This document shows, piece by piece, positions 1 through 6,526 of a stretch of DNA of 7,209 bases. The DNA is from Bacteroidales bacterium (GTDB lineage Bacteria; Bacteroidota; Bacteroidia; Bacteroidales; UBA4417): NCBI GenBank assembly GCA_025350385.1, contig JANXXZ010000455.1:1-7209 (forward strand). The letters are read 5' to 3'. The translations under genes and the position numbers were made by a program. Numbering within the stretch: position 1 is the stretch's first letter; every line of letters begins with the position of its first letter. The notes beneath the pieces were generated by a model that saw only the letters and a program-made list of their open reading frames with translations, made no database searches and was not told the origin of the DNA.

Positions 1-1
1 T

Positions 2-1414
2 GGAACATTCGATTTTATCCGGTCATTGGGAATACCTGCTGTAACCGTTGAAAGCCTCACTTCATACCCACCAATCCTGGGAGGCCGGGTAAAAACCCTG
101 CATCCCAAGGTATTCGGGGGCATTCTTTATCGCCGCGATCATGCTGAAGACCTGAAACAGGTTAGTGAATACAATATTCCACACATCGACCTGGTGATCG
201 TTGACCTCTATCCTTTTGAAGATACAGTAAATTCAGGATCAGCTGCTGACGAAATTGTTGAAAAGATTGATATCGGTGGTATTGCGCTCATCCGGGCAGC
301 CGCCAAAAACCATGAAGATGTGGTCATTGTTCCTTCGGTTACTCAGTACGATGACCTGATAAAACTGCTTGAGAAAAAAAAAGGTTTCAGTTCCCTCACC
401 GACCGTTATTATTTTGCGGCACAGGCATTTAATGTTTCATCTCATTACGATACAGCTATCTTTAATTACTTCAACCTGAAGGCGGGAATCAACGCATTCA
501 AGAAGAGCATCCTTAGTTCGGAAACCATGCGTTATGGTGAAAATCCGCACCAGGAGGGGACTTTTTATGGAAATTCCTCTGAATCATATGATCAGTTGCA
601 TGGGAAAGCTATTTCATATAACAACCTGGTGGACCTGGATGCAGCCATATCCCTGATAAAGGAATTCACTGATCCCACCTTTGCAATTATAAAACATACC
701 AATGCCTGTGGGGTTGCAACCCGGGCCAACCTCCTGGAAGCATGGAAGGACGCCCTTGCGGGTGACCCTGTTTCAGCCTATGGAGGAGTGATTGCAACTA
801 ACCGAAGAATTGATATAATCACTGCTAAGGAAATCAACAAATTATTCTTTGAAATCATTATTGCACCCGATTTTGAAAAAAATGCACTTGAAATCCTGAA
901 ATCAAAGAAAAATAGAATAATTTTGCAGCAGAAACCAACTGATTTTCAGGCAAAACAGTTTAAATCAGTACTTAACGGCGTGATTGAGCAAGGCAGGGAT
1001 ACGAAAACAGAAACCCCGGCCGACATTCATGTTGTTACTATAGCAGTTCCTGATAACCAGCAGGTTAATGATCTGATTTTTGCCAATATTATTGTAAAGC
1101 ACCTAAAAAGTAATGCGATTGTACTCGTAAAAAACGGGCAATTAATTGGATCAGGCTGTGGTATGACATCAAGGGTTGATGCCTTGAAACATGCCATTGC
1201 CAAGGCAGGAGAATTTGGTCTGAACCTTGAAGACAGCGTTATGGCATCGGATGCCTTTTTCCCGTTTGCCGATTCGGTTGAAATAGCCGGAAATGCAGGA
1301 ATAAGGGCGGTTATACAACCGGGAGGTTCAGTGAGAGACGAGGATTCGATCCGGTACTGCAATGAGCACGAAATCACCATGGTGTTTACAGGAACCAGGC
1401 ATTTCAGGCATTAA
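2..1414 (+). CDS. purH: Bifunctional AICAR transformylase / IMP cyclohydrolase PurH, 5'-truncated
   Basis: PurH catalyses the last two steps of purine synthesis in the cytoplasm: it formylates AICAR using 10-formyl-THF, then cyclises FAICAR to IMP. The frame is already open at base 2, so the gene starts outside the window; the family is usually a little over 500 residues, 470 are present, and roughly 35-40 are missing. The N-terminal MGS-like cyclohydrolase domain is recognisable by GGRVKTLHPK (bases 80-109, with the conserved Lys at 92-94) and by DLYPFE and KIDIGGIALIRAAAKN. The AICARFT domain begins near RYGENPHQ (from base 530) and contains the Lys-His pair of IKHTNACGV (692-697) and DPVSAYGG. 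The C-terminus ASDAFFPFADSVE...GGSVRDED...FTGTRHFRH is typical and complete. A TTG at base 26 is an internal Leu codon, not a start. No terminator is visible before mreB, so read-through into mreB is plausible. Identification is firm. Confidence 0.97.
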   Translation, partial: GTFDFIRSLGIPAVTVESLTSYPPILGGRVKTLHPKVFGGILYRRDHAEDLKQVSEYNIPHIDLVIVDLYPFEDTVNSGSAADEIVEKIDIGGIALIRAAAKNHEDVVIVPSVTQYDDLIKLLEKKKGFSSLTDRYYFAAQAFNVSSHYDTAIFNYFNLKAGINAFKKSILSSETMRYGENPHQEGTFYGNSSESYDQLHGKAISYNNLVDLDAAISLIKEFTDPTFAIIKHTNACGVATRANLLEAWKDALAGDPVSAYGGVIATNRRIDIITAKEINKLFFEIIIAPDFEKNALEILKSKKNRIILQQKPTDFQAKQFKSVLNGVIEQGRDTKTETPADIHVVTIAVPDNQQVNDLIFANIIVKHLKSNAIVLVKNGQLIGSGCGMTSRVDALKHAIAKAGEFGLNLEDSVMASDAFFPFADSVEIAGNAGIRAVIQPGGSVRDEDSIRYCNEHEITMVFTGTRHFRH

Positions 1415-1477
1415 TGAAAAACTTGAACTATTGAACCCCGGGAAGACGGGAATTGCATTTTTACAATAAAACGATAC

Positions 1478-2500
1478 ATGGGACTATTTTCCTTTCTGAC
1501 AAAAGAAATTGCGATGGACCTTGGCACAGCCAATACCATCATTATATATAACGACAAAGTTGTCGTGGACGAACCTTCTATCATAGCTATTGAGCGTAAC
1601 ACAGGCAAAGTACTGGCGGTCGGTAAAAAGGCTATGATGATGCACGGCAAAACCCACGAAAACATTAAAACAATCCGGCCGCTTCGTGACGGCGTTATTG
1701 CTGATTTCCAGTCGGCCGAATACATGATCCGCGAACTCATAAAAATGATCGGCCCAAGCAGGAGTCTATTCCCGCCCGCATTACGCATGGTAATCTGCAT
1801 ACCTTCCGGCATCACCGAGGTAGAGGAACGTGCCGTAAAGGATTCCGCCGAGCAGGCCGGGGCAAAGGAAGTCAGGCTGATTCACGAGCCAATGGCTGCT
1901 GCAATCGGCATCGGTATCGATGTGCTTGAACCCACCGGAAACATGATCATTGATATTGGAGGTGGGACCAGTGAAATAGCCGTAATAGCTCTTGGCGGAA
2001 TTGTTAATAATAAATCTATCCGAATTGCCGGCGACGATTTTAATTCTGACATTGAAGAGTACATGCGTAAGCAGCATAATATCAATATCGGGGAACGGAC
2101 CGCCGAAATGATCAAAATTGAGGTTGGCGCAGCTCTTACCGAAATTGATAACCCTCCACCCGACTATGCAGTTCACGGACGTGATATGCTTACCGGTATT
2201 CCTAAGGAAATTTACGTAAACTATGCAGAGATCGCTCACGCATTGGATAAATCCATTTCAAAGATTGAAGCTGCTGTGCTCAACGCTCTTGAAATGACAC
2301 CTCCCGAACTTTCAGCCGATATTTTCAAGACAGGTATTTACCTCGCCGGCGGTGGTTCATTGCTTCGTGGCCTCGACAAACGCCTGCATCTCAAAACCAA
2401 GCTGCCAGTTCATGTAGCCGACGATCCTTTGCACGCTGTTGCAAGAGGCACCGGTATTGCTCTCAAGAACTTCGATAAGTTCACCTTCCTTATCAAATAG
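1478..2500 (+). CDS. mreB: Rod shape-determining actin homologue MreB
   Basis: MreB is a bacterial actin that polymerises on the inner face of the cytoplasmic membrane and guides the elongation peptidoglycan machinery. The 340-residue length fits the family. Visible motifs are phosphate-1 DLGTANT (residues 14-20), the catalytic-Glu region HEPMAAAIG (136-144), phosphate-2 DIGGGTSE (159-166) and the adenosine-binding IYLAGGGSLLRG (287-298). The hydrophobic N-terminus MGLFSFL suits the membrane-binding tip found in MreB proteins. The ATG at 1478 is chosen because it gives this canonical N-terminus; there is no clear Shine-Dalgarno sequence, as is normal in Bacteroidota. The gene lies 63 nt after purH with no convincing promoter in between, and 35 nt before mreC. 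It is the first gene of an mreBCD unit. All nucleotide-binding motifs appear intact. Confidence 0.98.
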   Translation: MGLFSFLTKEIAMDLGTANTIIIYNDKVVVDEPSIIAIERNTGKVLAVGKKAMMMHGKTHENIKTIRPLRDGVIADFQSAEYMIRELIKMIGPSRSLFPPALRMVICIPSGITEVEERAVKDSAEQAGAKEVRLIHEPMAAAIGIGIDVLEPTGNMIIDIGGGTSEIAVIALGGIVNNKSIRIAGDDFNSDIEEYMRKQHNINIGERTAEMIKIEVGAALTEIDNPPPDYAVHGRDMLTGIPKEIYVNYAEIAHALDKSISKIEAAVLNALEMTPPELSADIFKTGIYLAGGGSLLRGLDKRLHLKTKLPVHVADDPLHAVARGTGIALKNFDKFTFLIK

Positions 2501-2535
2501 TTGTAGTTTAGCTCTTACTGTTACCGGATTTCATT

Positions 2536-3375
2536 ATGCGCAACATACTGGCTTTTATTATTCGGTATAATTTCATGCTGATTTTCATTCTATTCGAATC
2601 CCTCTCGGTGGTTCTTCTGGTGAATTCAATGTATTACCAGCGCGCGGTCATTCAAAATGCAGGCAACATTGTTACAGGGAAATTCTACTCCTCTGTAAGC
2701 AATATATCTGAATACCTGAAACTCCGCCGTACCAACGAATTGCTGGCCATTGAGAATTCCCTGCTCAGGCAGATGAAAGGAATGTCGTTTCTTAAAACCG
2801 ACACCAACTCTTTCTGGGTTAACGATACCCTTTACAGGCAGCAATACAAATATATAGTTGCAAGAGTTATCAATAATACCGTAGGGAAACGCAACAATTT
2901 CATTATGCTGAACAAAGGCCGCCGGAATGGAATTGACAAAGATATGGCCGTGATTACTTCCAGCGGAGTTGTAGGAACGGTGGTGAATGCTTCTGAAGAT
3001 TTTGCATGGGTAATGAGTGTACTCAACAAACAGACTAAGATCAGCGGGAGAATAACCAAAAATAATCAGTTGGGAACTGTAGTTTGGAATGGAATGGACC
3101 AACGATACGGAACTCTTATTGATATACCGGCCCATGTCAAAATTGCCAAAGGCGACGCCATTGTTACCAGCGGGTTTTCCTATATTTTCCCTGCCAATAT
3201 TATGCTTGGAACGATCCAGGATTTCAGGGTCGAACAGGGAGAGCACTTTTATGTAATTCCATTCAAGTTCAGTGTTGACTTCAACAGCCTCGACTATGTT
3301 TATGTAGTTAAGAACCTGTTCAAAAAGGAGCAGGAAACACTGGAAAAAACTACGGAGGCGCAAGGCAATGAGTAA
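2536..3375 (+). CDS. mreC: Rod shape-determining protein MreC
   Basis: MreC is a bitopic inner-membrane protein whose periplasmic part scaffolds and activates the elongation complex (MreD, PBP2, RodA). The 279-residue sequence shows a short cytoplasmic start, one membrane segment (about residues 13-32), a probable coiled coil (about 52-82, NISEYLKLRRTNELLAIENS region) and then the paired beta-barrel-like domains. The family signature is seen in ARVINNTVGKRNNFIMLNKG (109-128), GIDKDMAVITSSGVVGTVV (132-150) and KGDAIVTSGFSYIFPANIMLGTI (205-227). The last part (KKEQETLEKTTEAQGNE) is a charged tail. The gene follows mreB after 35 nt, and its last 8 nt are shared with the start of mreD (ATGAGTAA), which points to translational coupling. 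The ATG at 2536 directly precedes the basic residues and membrane segment, so the start is credible. A long open frame on the opposite strand across this gene is a shadow. Confidence 0.95.
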   Translation: MRNILAFIIRYNFMLIFILFESLSVVLLVNSMYYQRAVIQNAGNIVTGKFYSSVSNISEYLKLRRTNELLAIENSLLRQMKGMSFLKTDTNSFWVNDTLYRQQYKYIVARVINNTVGKRNNFIMLNKGRRNGIDKDMAVITSSGVVGTVVNASEDFAWVMSVLNKQTKISGRITKNNQLGTVVWNGMDQRYGTLIDIPAHVKIAKGDAIVTSGFSYIFPANIMLGTIQDFRVEQGEHFYVIPFKFSVDFNSLDYVYVVKNLFKKEQETLEKTTEAQGNE

Positions 3376-3886
3376 AGTTGTAGCCCATAATATAGCCCGG
3401 TTTTTCCTGCTTATCCTGTTGCAGGTTCTTGTACTTAACAAGATCAGTTTCTATGGATTCCTCAATCCTTATGTCTATATTCTTTTTATCCTTTTACTTC
3501 CATTCGAAACACCGGGTTGGTTGTTACTCACCCTTTCATTTGGCTTAGGCCTTTCAGTTGATTTATTCACTGGTACGATGGGATTGCACGCAGCGGCGGC
3601 TGTTTTTCTGGGATTTGTTAAACCGGGAGTTATAAGGCTTGTAGGCGAAAAACCCGAATACGACCTAACTACCCAGCCCACTATGAGTGAAATGGGGTTC
3701 AAATGGTTCATAGCCTATGCAGCCACCATGACTTTTATCCATCACCTGGTACTTAATTTTATTGATGTTTTCAATTTCCGCGAATTCTGGCAAACCATTA
3801 TCAGGGTTATAATCAGCTCTGTTTTCACCCTTCTGTTTATTCTTGTAATTCAATATATTTTCACTTCCCATAAAGAAAAACGCTGA
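3368..3886 (+). CDS. mreD: Rod shape-determining membrane protein MreD
   Basis: MreD is a small polytopic inner-membrane partner of MreC in the elongation complex. The 172-residue product is strongly hydrophobic, with about five or six membrane segments: roughly residues 11-28, 33-47, 50-66, 72-90, 111-134 and 142-165. The motif DLFTGTMGLHAAAAVFLGF (65-83) corresponds to the conserved Asp and Gly-Leu region of the MreD family. The start overlaps the end of mreC by 8 nt, consistent with coupled translation. The gene ends in a basic tail (HKEKR). No gene for PBP2 (mrdA) or RodA follows; a 213-nt spacer with its own promoter comes next. No rho-independent terminator is obvious after the stop codon. 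MreD proteins diverge quickly, so the call rests partly on position and hydrophobicity profile, but the combination is convincing. Confidence 0.92.
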   Translation: MSKVVAHNIARFFLLILLQVLVLNKISFYGFLNPYVYILFILLLPFETPGWLLLTLSFGLGLSVDLFTGTMGLHAAAAVFLGFVKPGVIRLVGEKPEYDLTTQPTMSEMGFKWFIAYAATMTFIHHLVLNFIDVFNFREFWQTIIRVIISSVFTLLFILVIQYIFTSHKEKR

Positions 3887-3998
3887 TTCCTTCCTGTTAG
3901 AAGCGTAATAATAACAAGCCTTTAGAAGAATATAAGCCTGGTTGACGGTAAAGTTCAGCCATTGCAATTGATTGAACTTATTGATCACATTTCTCGCC

Positions 3999-4028
3999 GG
4001 TGTTTATTAAAGATTGTTATTACCTTTG
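3999..4028 (+). promoter_or_regulatory. Bacteroidota-type promoter of the TlpA-like gene
   Basis: TACCTTTG at 4021-4028, followed by CA, exactly fits the Bacteroidota -7 consensus TAnnTTTG. The -33 region is weaker: GTGTTT around 3999-4004 lies at about the right distance but is not a clean TTTG. Transcription would start near 4033-4036, giving a leader of about 65 nt before the ATG at 4100. The position, in the only spacer between mreD and the next gene, supports the call. Confidence 0.65.
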
Positions 4029-4030
4029 CA

Positions 4031-4045
4031 CCTCTCCTAAAGAGG
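4031..4045 (+). other. Small leader hairpin at the predicted transcript start
   Basis: CCTCT (4031-4035) and AGAGG (4041-4045) form a perfect 5-bp stem with a CCTAA loop, beginning two bases after the promoter -7 element. A further short CCTT/AAGG symmetry follows at 4051-4060. If transcription starts near 4033, the hairpin lies at or near the extreme 5' end of the mRNA, where it could affect stability, or it could be a protein-binding inverted repeat at the start site. It is short enough to be chance. Confidence 0.3.
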
Positions 4046-4099
4046 TTGATCCTTAAAAGGAAAATCTACTTATTACAAACTCAATAAGAAAAATTCTTT

Positions 4100-5224
4100 A
4101 TGAAGAAAATCATCCTGGGCAGTTTTCTGGCCGCACTGCTCGTATCAATTGTTGCCTGTAAAGGTAAAAAAGAAGGCCAGTATTCAATCAATGGAACCAT
4201 TACCGGCTTTGATTCGGGATGGGTTTTACTGAAAAAACGGGAAGAAGGAAAATGGATAACAACCGATTCAACCCAGGTTAAAGTTGGCAAATTTGTTCTC
4301 ACAGGCAAGGTTGAATTGCCTGAAATGTATTATCTGCTAATAAAAGGTAAAGAGGGATATCTGCCTTTCTTTGTTGAAAATTCTGACATAAGTCTGAGGC
4401 TTTATGCTGACAGCCTTGACAAATCAGTGGTAACAGGCTCAGTATCACAGGATATTTATAACAGTTTCCTGAAACAGGACGATGCCTATAACAAGAAGAA
4501 TGAAGCTCTCTACAACCAGTATATGGCAGCCAAGCAGACCAATGACACCTTAAAAGCATTAGGCCTGGAGTCAGGATTTGATGCTATCCAGAAAGACCAG
4601 GTCGCAGCTATGAAAGATTTTATTCTGAAAAACGGTAAAAGTGTAGTTTCAGCCTATCTGGCATTAAGCAATGCATATAATTTTGAGCTGCCTGACCTGC
4701 AAGCCATCAACAAGGCCATGGATTCTTCAATTGCCAATTCAAATTATGTTAAGAAGCTCAAAGAAAGAGAACAAGTATTGGTTAATCTGCAGTCCGGTAA
4801 TGTGGCTCCTGATTTCACCATGAATGATTCAACCGGGAAAGCAGTAAGCCTTTCTTCTTTCAAAGGGAAGTACCTTCTGGTTGATTTCTGGGCATCATGG
4901 TGTGGCCCTTGCCGTGCCGAAAATCCCAATGTAGTTGAAGCCTATAAGCAATTCAATGCCAAAGGATTTACTGTCTTAGGTGTATCGCTCGACAGCGATA
5001 AGGGTAAATGGCTCGCGGCTGTTGCAAAAGATAGACTCACCTGGAATCATGTTAGTGATCTGCAGGGATGGAACTGTTCAGCTGCTAAACTTTATGGGGT
5101 AATGGCAATTCCAGCCAATTTTCTTCTTGACCCGGAAGGCAAAATACTGGGAAACAATCTCCGCGGTAAAGACCTGTTGAAGAAACTGGAAGAAGTGATG
5201 GATACCCCAACAATAAAGAAATAA
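4100..5224 (+). CDS. TlpA-family thioredoxin-like lipoprotein with DUF4369-like N-terminal domain
   Basis: This is a predicted periplasmic thiol:disulfide oxidoreductase anchored as a lipoprotein. The N-terminus is a lipoprotein signal with lipobox IVAC, so lipidation is expected at Cys20; the following KGKK is basic, lacking the acidic surface-export signal known in some Bacteroidota, so a periplasm-facing location is inferred. Residues about 27-120 form a beta-rich region (GQYSINGTITGFDSGWVLL...) like the DUF4369 domain that precedes many Bacteroidota TlpA proteins. Residues about 120-230 are helical and charged. The AhpC/TSA-Redoxin fold starts at NVAPDFTMNDSTGK (234 on), with active site WCGPC (Cys268, Cys271) and the cis-proline in MAIPANFLLDPEG (Pro338). 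Such proteins usually reduce or resolve disulfides in exported proteins; the substrate cannot be named. The gene has its own promoter and ends at a strong terminator. Members of this group are often loosely annotated as TlpA or ResA, so I give no symbol. Confidence 0.93.
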   Translation: MKKIILGSFLAALLVSIVACKGKKEGQYSINGTITGFDSGWVLLKKREEGKWITTDSTQVKVGKFVLTGKVELPEMYYLLIKGKEGYLPFFVENSDISLRLYADSLDKSVVTGSVSQDIYNSFLKQDDAYNKKNEALYNQYMAAKQTNDTLKALGLESGFDAIQKDQVAAMKDFILKNGKSVVSAYLALSNAYNFELPDLQAINKAMDSSIANSNYVKKLKEREQVLVNLQSGNVAPDFTMNDSTGKAVSLSSFKGKYLLVDFWASWCGPCRAENPNVVEAYKQFNAKGFTVLGVSLDSDKGKWLAAVAKDRLTWNHVSDLQGWNCSAAKLYGVMAIPANFLLDPEGKILGNNLRGKDLLKKLEEVMDTPTIKK

Positions 5225-5230
5225 CTCCCG

Positions 5231-5280
5231 ATAAATAAAACAGCCCTGACTCCATCGTGAGCCAGGGCTGTTTTATTTAT
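5231..5280. terminator. Bidirectional rho-independent terminator between convergent genes
   Basis: Bases 5231-5248 and 5263-5280 are perfect 18-base reverse complements, with the GC-rich core CAGCCCTG/CAGGGCTG inside and an A/T tract outside. Past an A-C mismatch, three more pairs close a six-base CATCGT loop. The right arm ends TTTTATTTAT, giving a U tract on the + transcript, and the left arm ATAAATAAAA gives one on the - transcript. It lies 6 nt after the stop of the TlpA-like gene and about 90 nt after the stop of the minus-strand gene, so it can serve both. Confidence 0.93.
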
Positions 5281-5356
5281 TATGCCCTGCTGGCCTTACC
5301 AGTTTATCCTTCAACTACTTCGATAAAGGATTTGTATTCCCAAAACTCCCTTATCC

Positions 5357-5377
5357 CTTTTCACTTTTCACTTTTCA
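5357..5377. repeat. Three tandem copies of a 7-mer across a stop codon
   Basis: CTTTTCA occurs three times without interruption (5357-5363, 5364-5370, 5371-5377). On the minus strand the unit is TGAAAAG, and the middle copy carries the TGA stop (5368-5370) of the minus-strand gene. Loss or gain of a unit would leave the encoded C-terminus unchanged, because each unit restores the same Ser-Glu-Lys-stop reading, so this is probably a neutral slippage tract. Confidence 0.6.
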
Positions 5378-6252
5378 CTATTCTTATCACCTTCTTTGTT
5401 TTTCTTTATGATGATTATTTCGTTATTTCCTTCTTTGTATCTCTCAACTTTAGTGTTTTCGTCCTTTTCAATTTCCTTACCATTTCCCTTTCGGATTATT
5501 ATTCTTTGTTGGTGAGGTGGCCTCATTTGAGTATCCCTGTCGTTATGGGAATTACGATCACCATGATGATGCCTTGAATCTCTTTCATCTTCATTATCCC
5601 TCAAACTGATAATTATTTCCTTACCATGACGTTTCTTTTTCACCACTATCCTGTCAAGTTCACCAAATGGAATAAGGTTATCCAGTCCCGGAAAATTTAA
5701 TTCCCCGAAAGGAAATCTGTCCTGCATGTGTTGTCCTCTCATAAAAGGGCAGCAACCAGGCATTTCTTCCATTTGCTGACAAGGAGGAGCATCAGATAAT
5801 TCATCTGGCATATCCAGATGTCTTTCTAGATCAAGGTCTCCAAAATCAGGGTTATCACGAAACATTTTTTCTATCTTGGTATTGACGACCGCTGTATCAC
5901 CATTTACAATTACCGTATCTGGAATAGCCGAAAAATCTTCTGTATCAAAGTCAGGCATTCGTATTTCAATTTCTTTATCTATCTTTTTCATGTGCCGATG
6001 GCCCCTGGCATCACTATCGTGCTCATTTACCCAGGCATCTACATCAAATTCATCATTAGCTTCAAAAGTGGTATCAATCTGGGTTGTTTTGCCATCAAGC
6101 TCCTTACTGATGTGAATGGAAACGGTTCGTTTATCGGTTTTGCCCGTATTTTTTTCTTGCTGTGCATTTGCAGTAAATGACCAAAAAAGGATTAGTGCCG
6201 GCAGAAGAAAAATTGATTTGAAAATCAGGGAATGGATCGGGATTGTTTTCAT
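5368..6252 (-). CDS. Unrecognised exported, charge-rich protein with Cys/Met and His clusters
   Basis: I do not recognise a named family. The 294-residue product starts with a Sec signal (hydrophobic core about 9-25) and a likely signal peptidase I site after ANA (residue 30), so it should reach the periplasm or beyond; there is no lipobox and no obvious type IX secretion C-terminal domain. The mature part opens with KRTVSIHISKELDGKTTQID (41-60), then acidic stretches (67-140). A Cys/Met cluster spans 158-176 (Cys158, Cys167, Cys168; Met161, 164, 171, 176). His residues cluster at 85-87 and 228-246 (including HHH 228-230). Two short repeats are visible: PFGEL at 181-185 and 195-199, and a basic strand motif RIVVKKKRHGKEI (201-213) echoed as RIIIRKGNGKEI (250-261). 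The start is supported by the signal peptide and an upstream promoter. Metal binding is possible from composition alone but is only inference. The opposite strand is also open in places; those frames lack support. Confidence 0.85.
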   Translation of the reverse strand: MKTIPIHSLIFKSIFLLPALILFWSFTANAQQEKNTGKTDKRTVSIHISKELDGKTTQIDTTFEANDEFDVDAWVNEHDSDARGHRHMKKIDKEIEIRMPDFDTEDFSAIPDTVIVNGDTAVVNTKIEKMFRDNPDFGDLDLERHLDMPDELSDAPPCQQMEEMPGCCPFMRGQHMQDRFPFGELNFPGLDNLIPFGELDRIVVKKKRHGKEIIISLRDNEDERDSRHHHGDRNSHNDRDTQMRPPHQQRIIIRKGNGKEIEKDENTKVERYKEGNNEIIIIKKNKEGDKNSEK

Positions 6253-6259
6253 ACAAATT

Positions 6260-6293
6260 GTTTTTGTGAGTTATGACCGTATAGTTTTTGTGA
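6260..6293 (-). repeat. Direct repeat in the leader of the minus-strand gene
   Basis: The 10-mer GTTTTTGTGA (plus strand) occurs at 6260-6269 and 6284-6293, 24 bp apart; on the transcript it reads TCACAAAAAC twice. An 8-mer ATACAAAT flanks the pair at 6251-6258 and 6295-6302. The first transcript copy sits at the predicted start site, and the second ends 7 nt before the ATG. An A-rich leader is usual for translation in Bacteroidota lacking Shine-Dalgarno sites, so the repeat may reflect that or a regulator site. Confidence 0.5.
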
Positions 6294-6296
6294 ATA

Positions 6297-6326
6297 CAAA
6301 TGTAACAACCATAGTATCAGCCGCAA
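6297..6326 (-). promoter_or_regulatory. Bacteroidota-type promoter of the minus-strand exported protein gene
   Basis: Read on the minus strand, TACATTTG (6304 to 6297) exactly matches the -7 consensus TAnnTTTG, and a TTG core of the -33 element lies at 6326-6324, leaving a 19-nt spacer, which is the expected distance. Transcription would start near 6290, giving a leader of about 38 nt before the ATG at 6252. This is the best complete promoter in the window, and it confirms the coding strand of the downstream gene. Confidence 0.72.
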
Positions 6327-6327
6327 G

Positions 6328-6363
6328 GTTAATGAAAGGTTAATATCTGTTAATAATAGTTAA
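6328..6363 (-). promoter_or_regulatory. Putative operator: four phased TTAAC boxes upstream of the promoter
   Basis: On the plus strand GTTAA occurs at 6328-6332, 6339-6343, 6349-6353 and 6359-6363; on the minus strand this is TTAAC four times with spacers of 5, 5 and 6 nt. The 10-11 bp steps place all boxes on one face of the helix, and the last box ends one base before the TTG of the -33 element. Direct repeats of about 5-6 nt with 5-nt spacers are the known site layout of OmpR/PhoB-family response regulators. The position next to -33 suggests an activator. The regulator is not in the window. Confidence 0.5.
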
Positions 6364-6518
6364 CATTCAGGCAATTATCTTCTTATCAATGGTAATTCTT
6401 AAATTTTTAATCTGTAACTATCAGGTACAAATGGCAGCTTTCTTCTTCTCACCGAAATTGTCTATTTAAATCAGATTCTTGTCATTTCCATAGCCTCATC
6501 ACTTGCGATAAGAAGTTC

Positions 6519-6526
6519 TATATTTG
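6519..6526 (+). promoter_or_regulatory. Possible -7 promoter element facing the metallophosphoesterase gene
   Basis: TATATTTG matches the Bacteroidota -7 consensus TAnnTTTG. No TTTG or TTG lies at the normal 19-20 nt distance upstream (the nearest TTG, 6503-6505, leaves only 13 nt), so the element is incomplete. It is the only exact match on the + strand that I see in the spacer before the gene at 6987; use of it would give a leader of about 455 nt. Confidence 0.3.

Noticed and set aside
26..28. TTG at 26 as the purH start
   Set aside because: The frame is open upstream and the residues before it (GTFDFIRS) match the PurH N-terminal domain, so the gene starts outside the window.
1437..1450. 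CCCG/CGGG symmetry between purH and mreB as a terminator
   Set aside because: Only 4 bp of stem with a 6-nt loop, and the T run begins several bases later; too weak to call.
2626..3441. Long open frame (271 codons) on the minus strand opposite mreC
   Set aside because: It is antisense to a clear mreC and the start of mreD, has no signal, motif or promoter of its own, and its composition is that of a shadow frame.
5357..5377. Tandem 7-mer as a phase-variable switch
   Set aside because: Adding or removing a unit leaves the same Ser-Glu-Lys-stop end of the minus-strand protein, so it cannot switch the gene.
5257..5577. Hydrophobic 106-codon + strand frame starting with GTG
   Set aside because: It starts inside the terminator stem and is antisense to the charge-rich end of the minus-strand gene; its hydrophobicity comes from reading Lys/Glu codons backwards.
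4100..6252. Functional pairing of the TlpA-like protein with the Cys-containing exported protein
   Set aside because: The genes are convergent with a strong terminator between them and separate promoters; the only link is proximity and three Cys residues, which is not enough.
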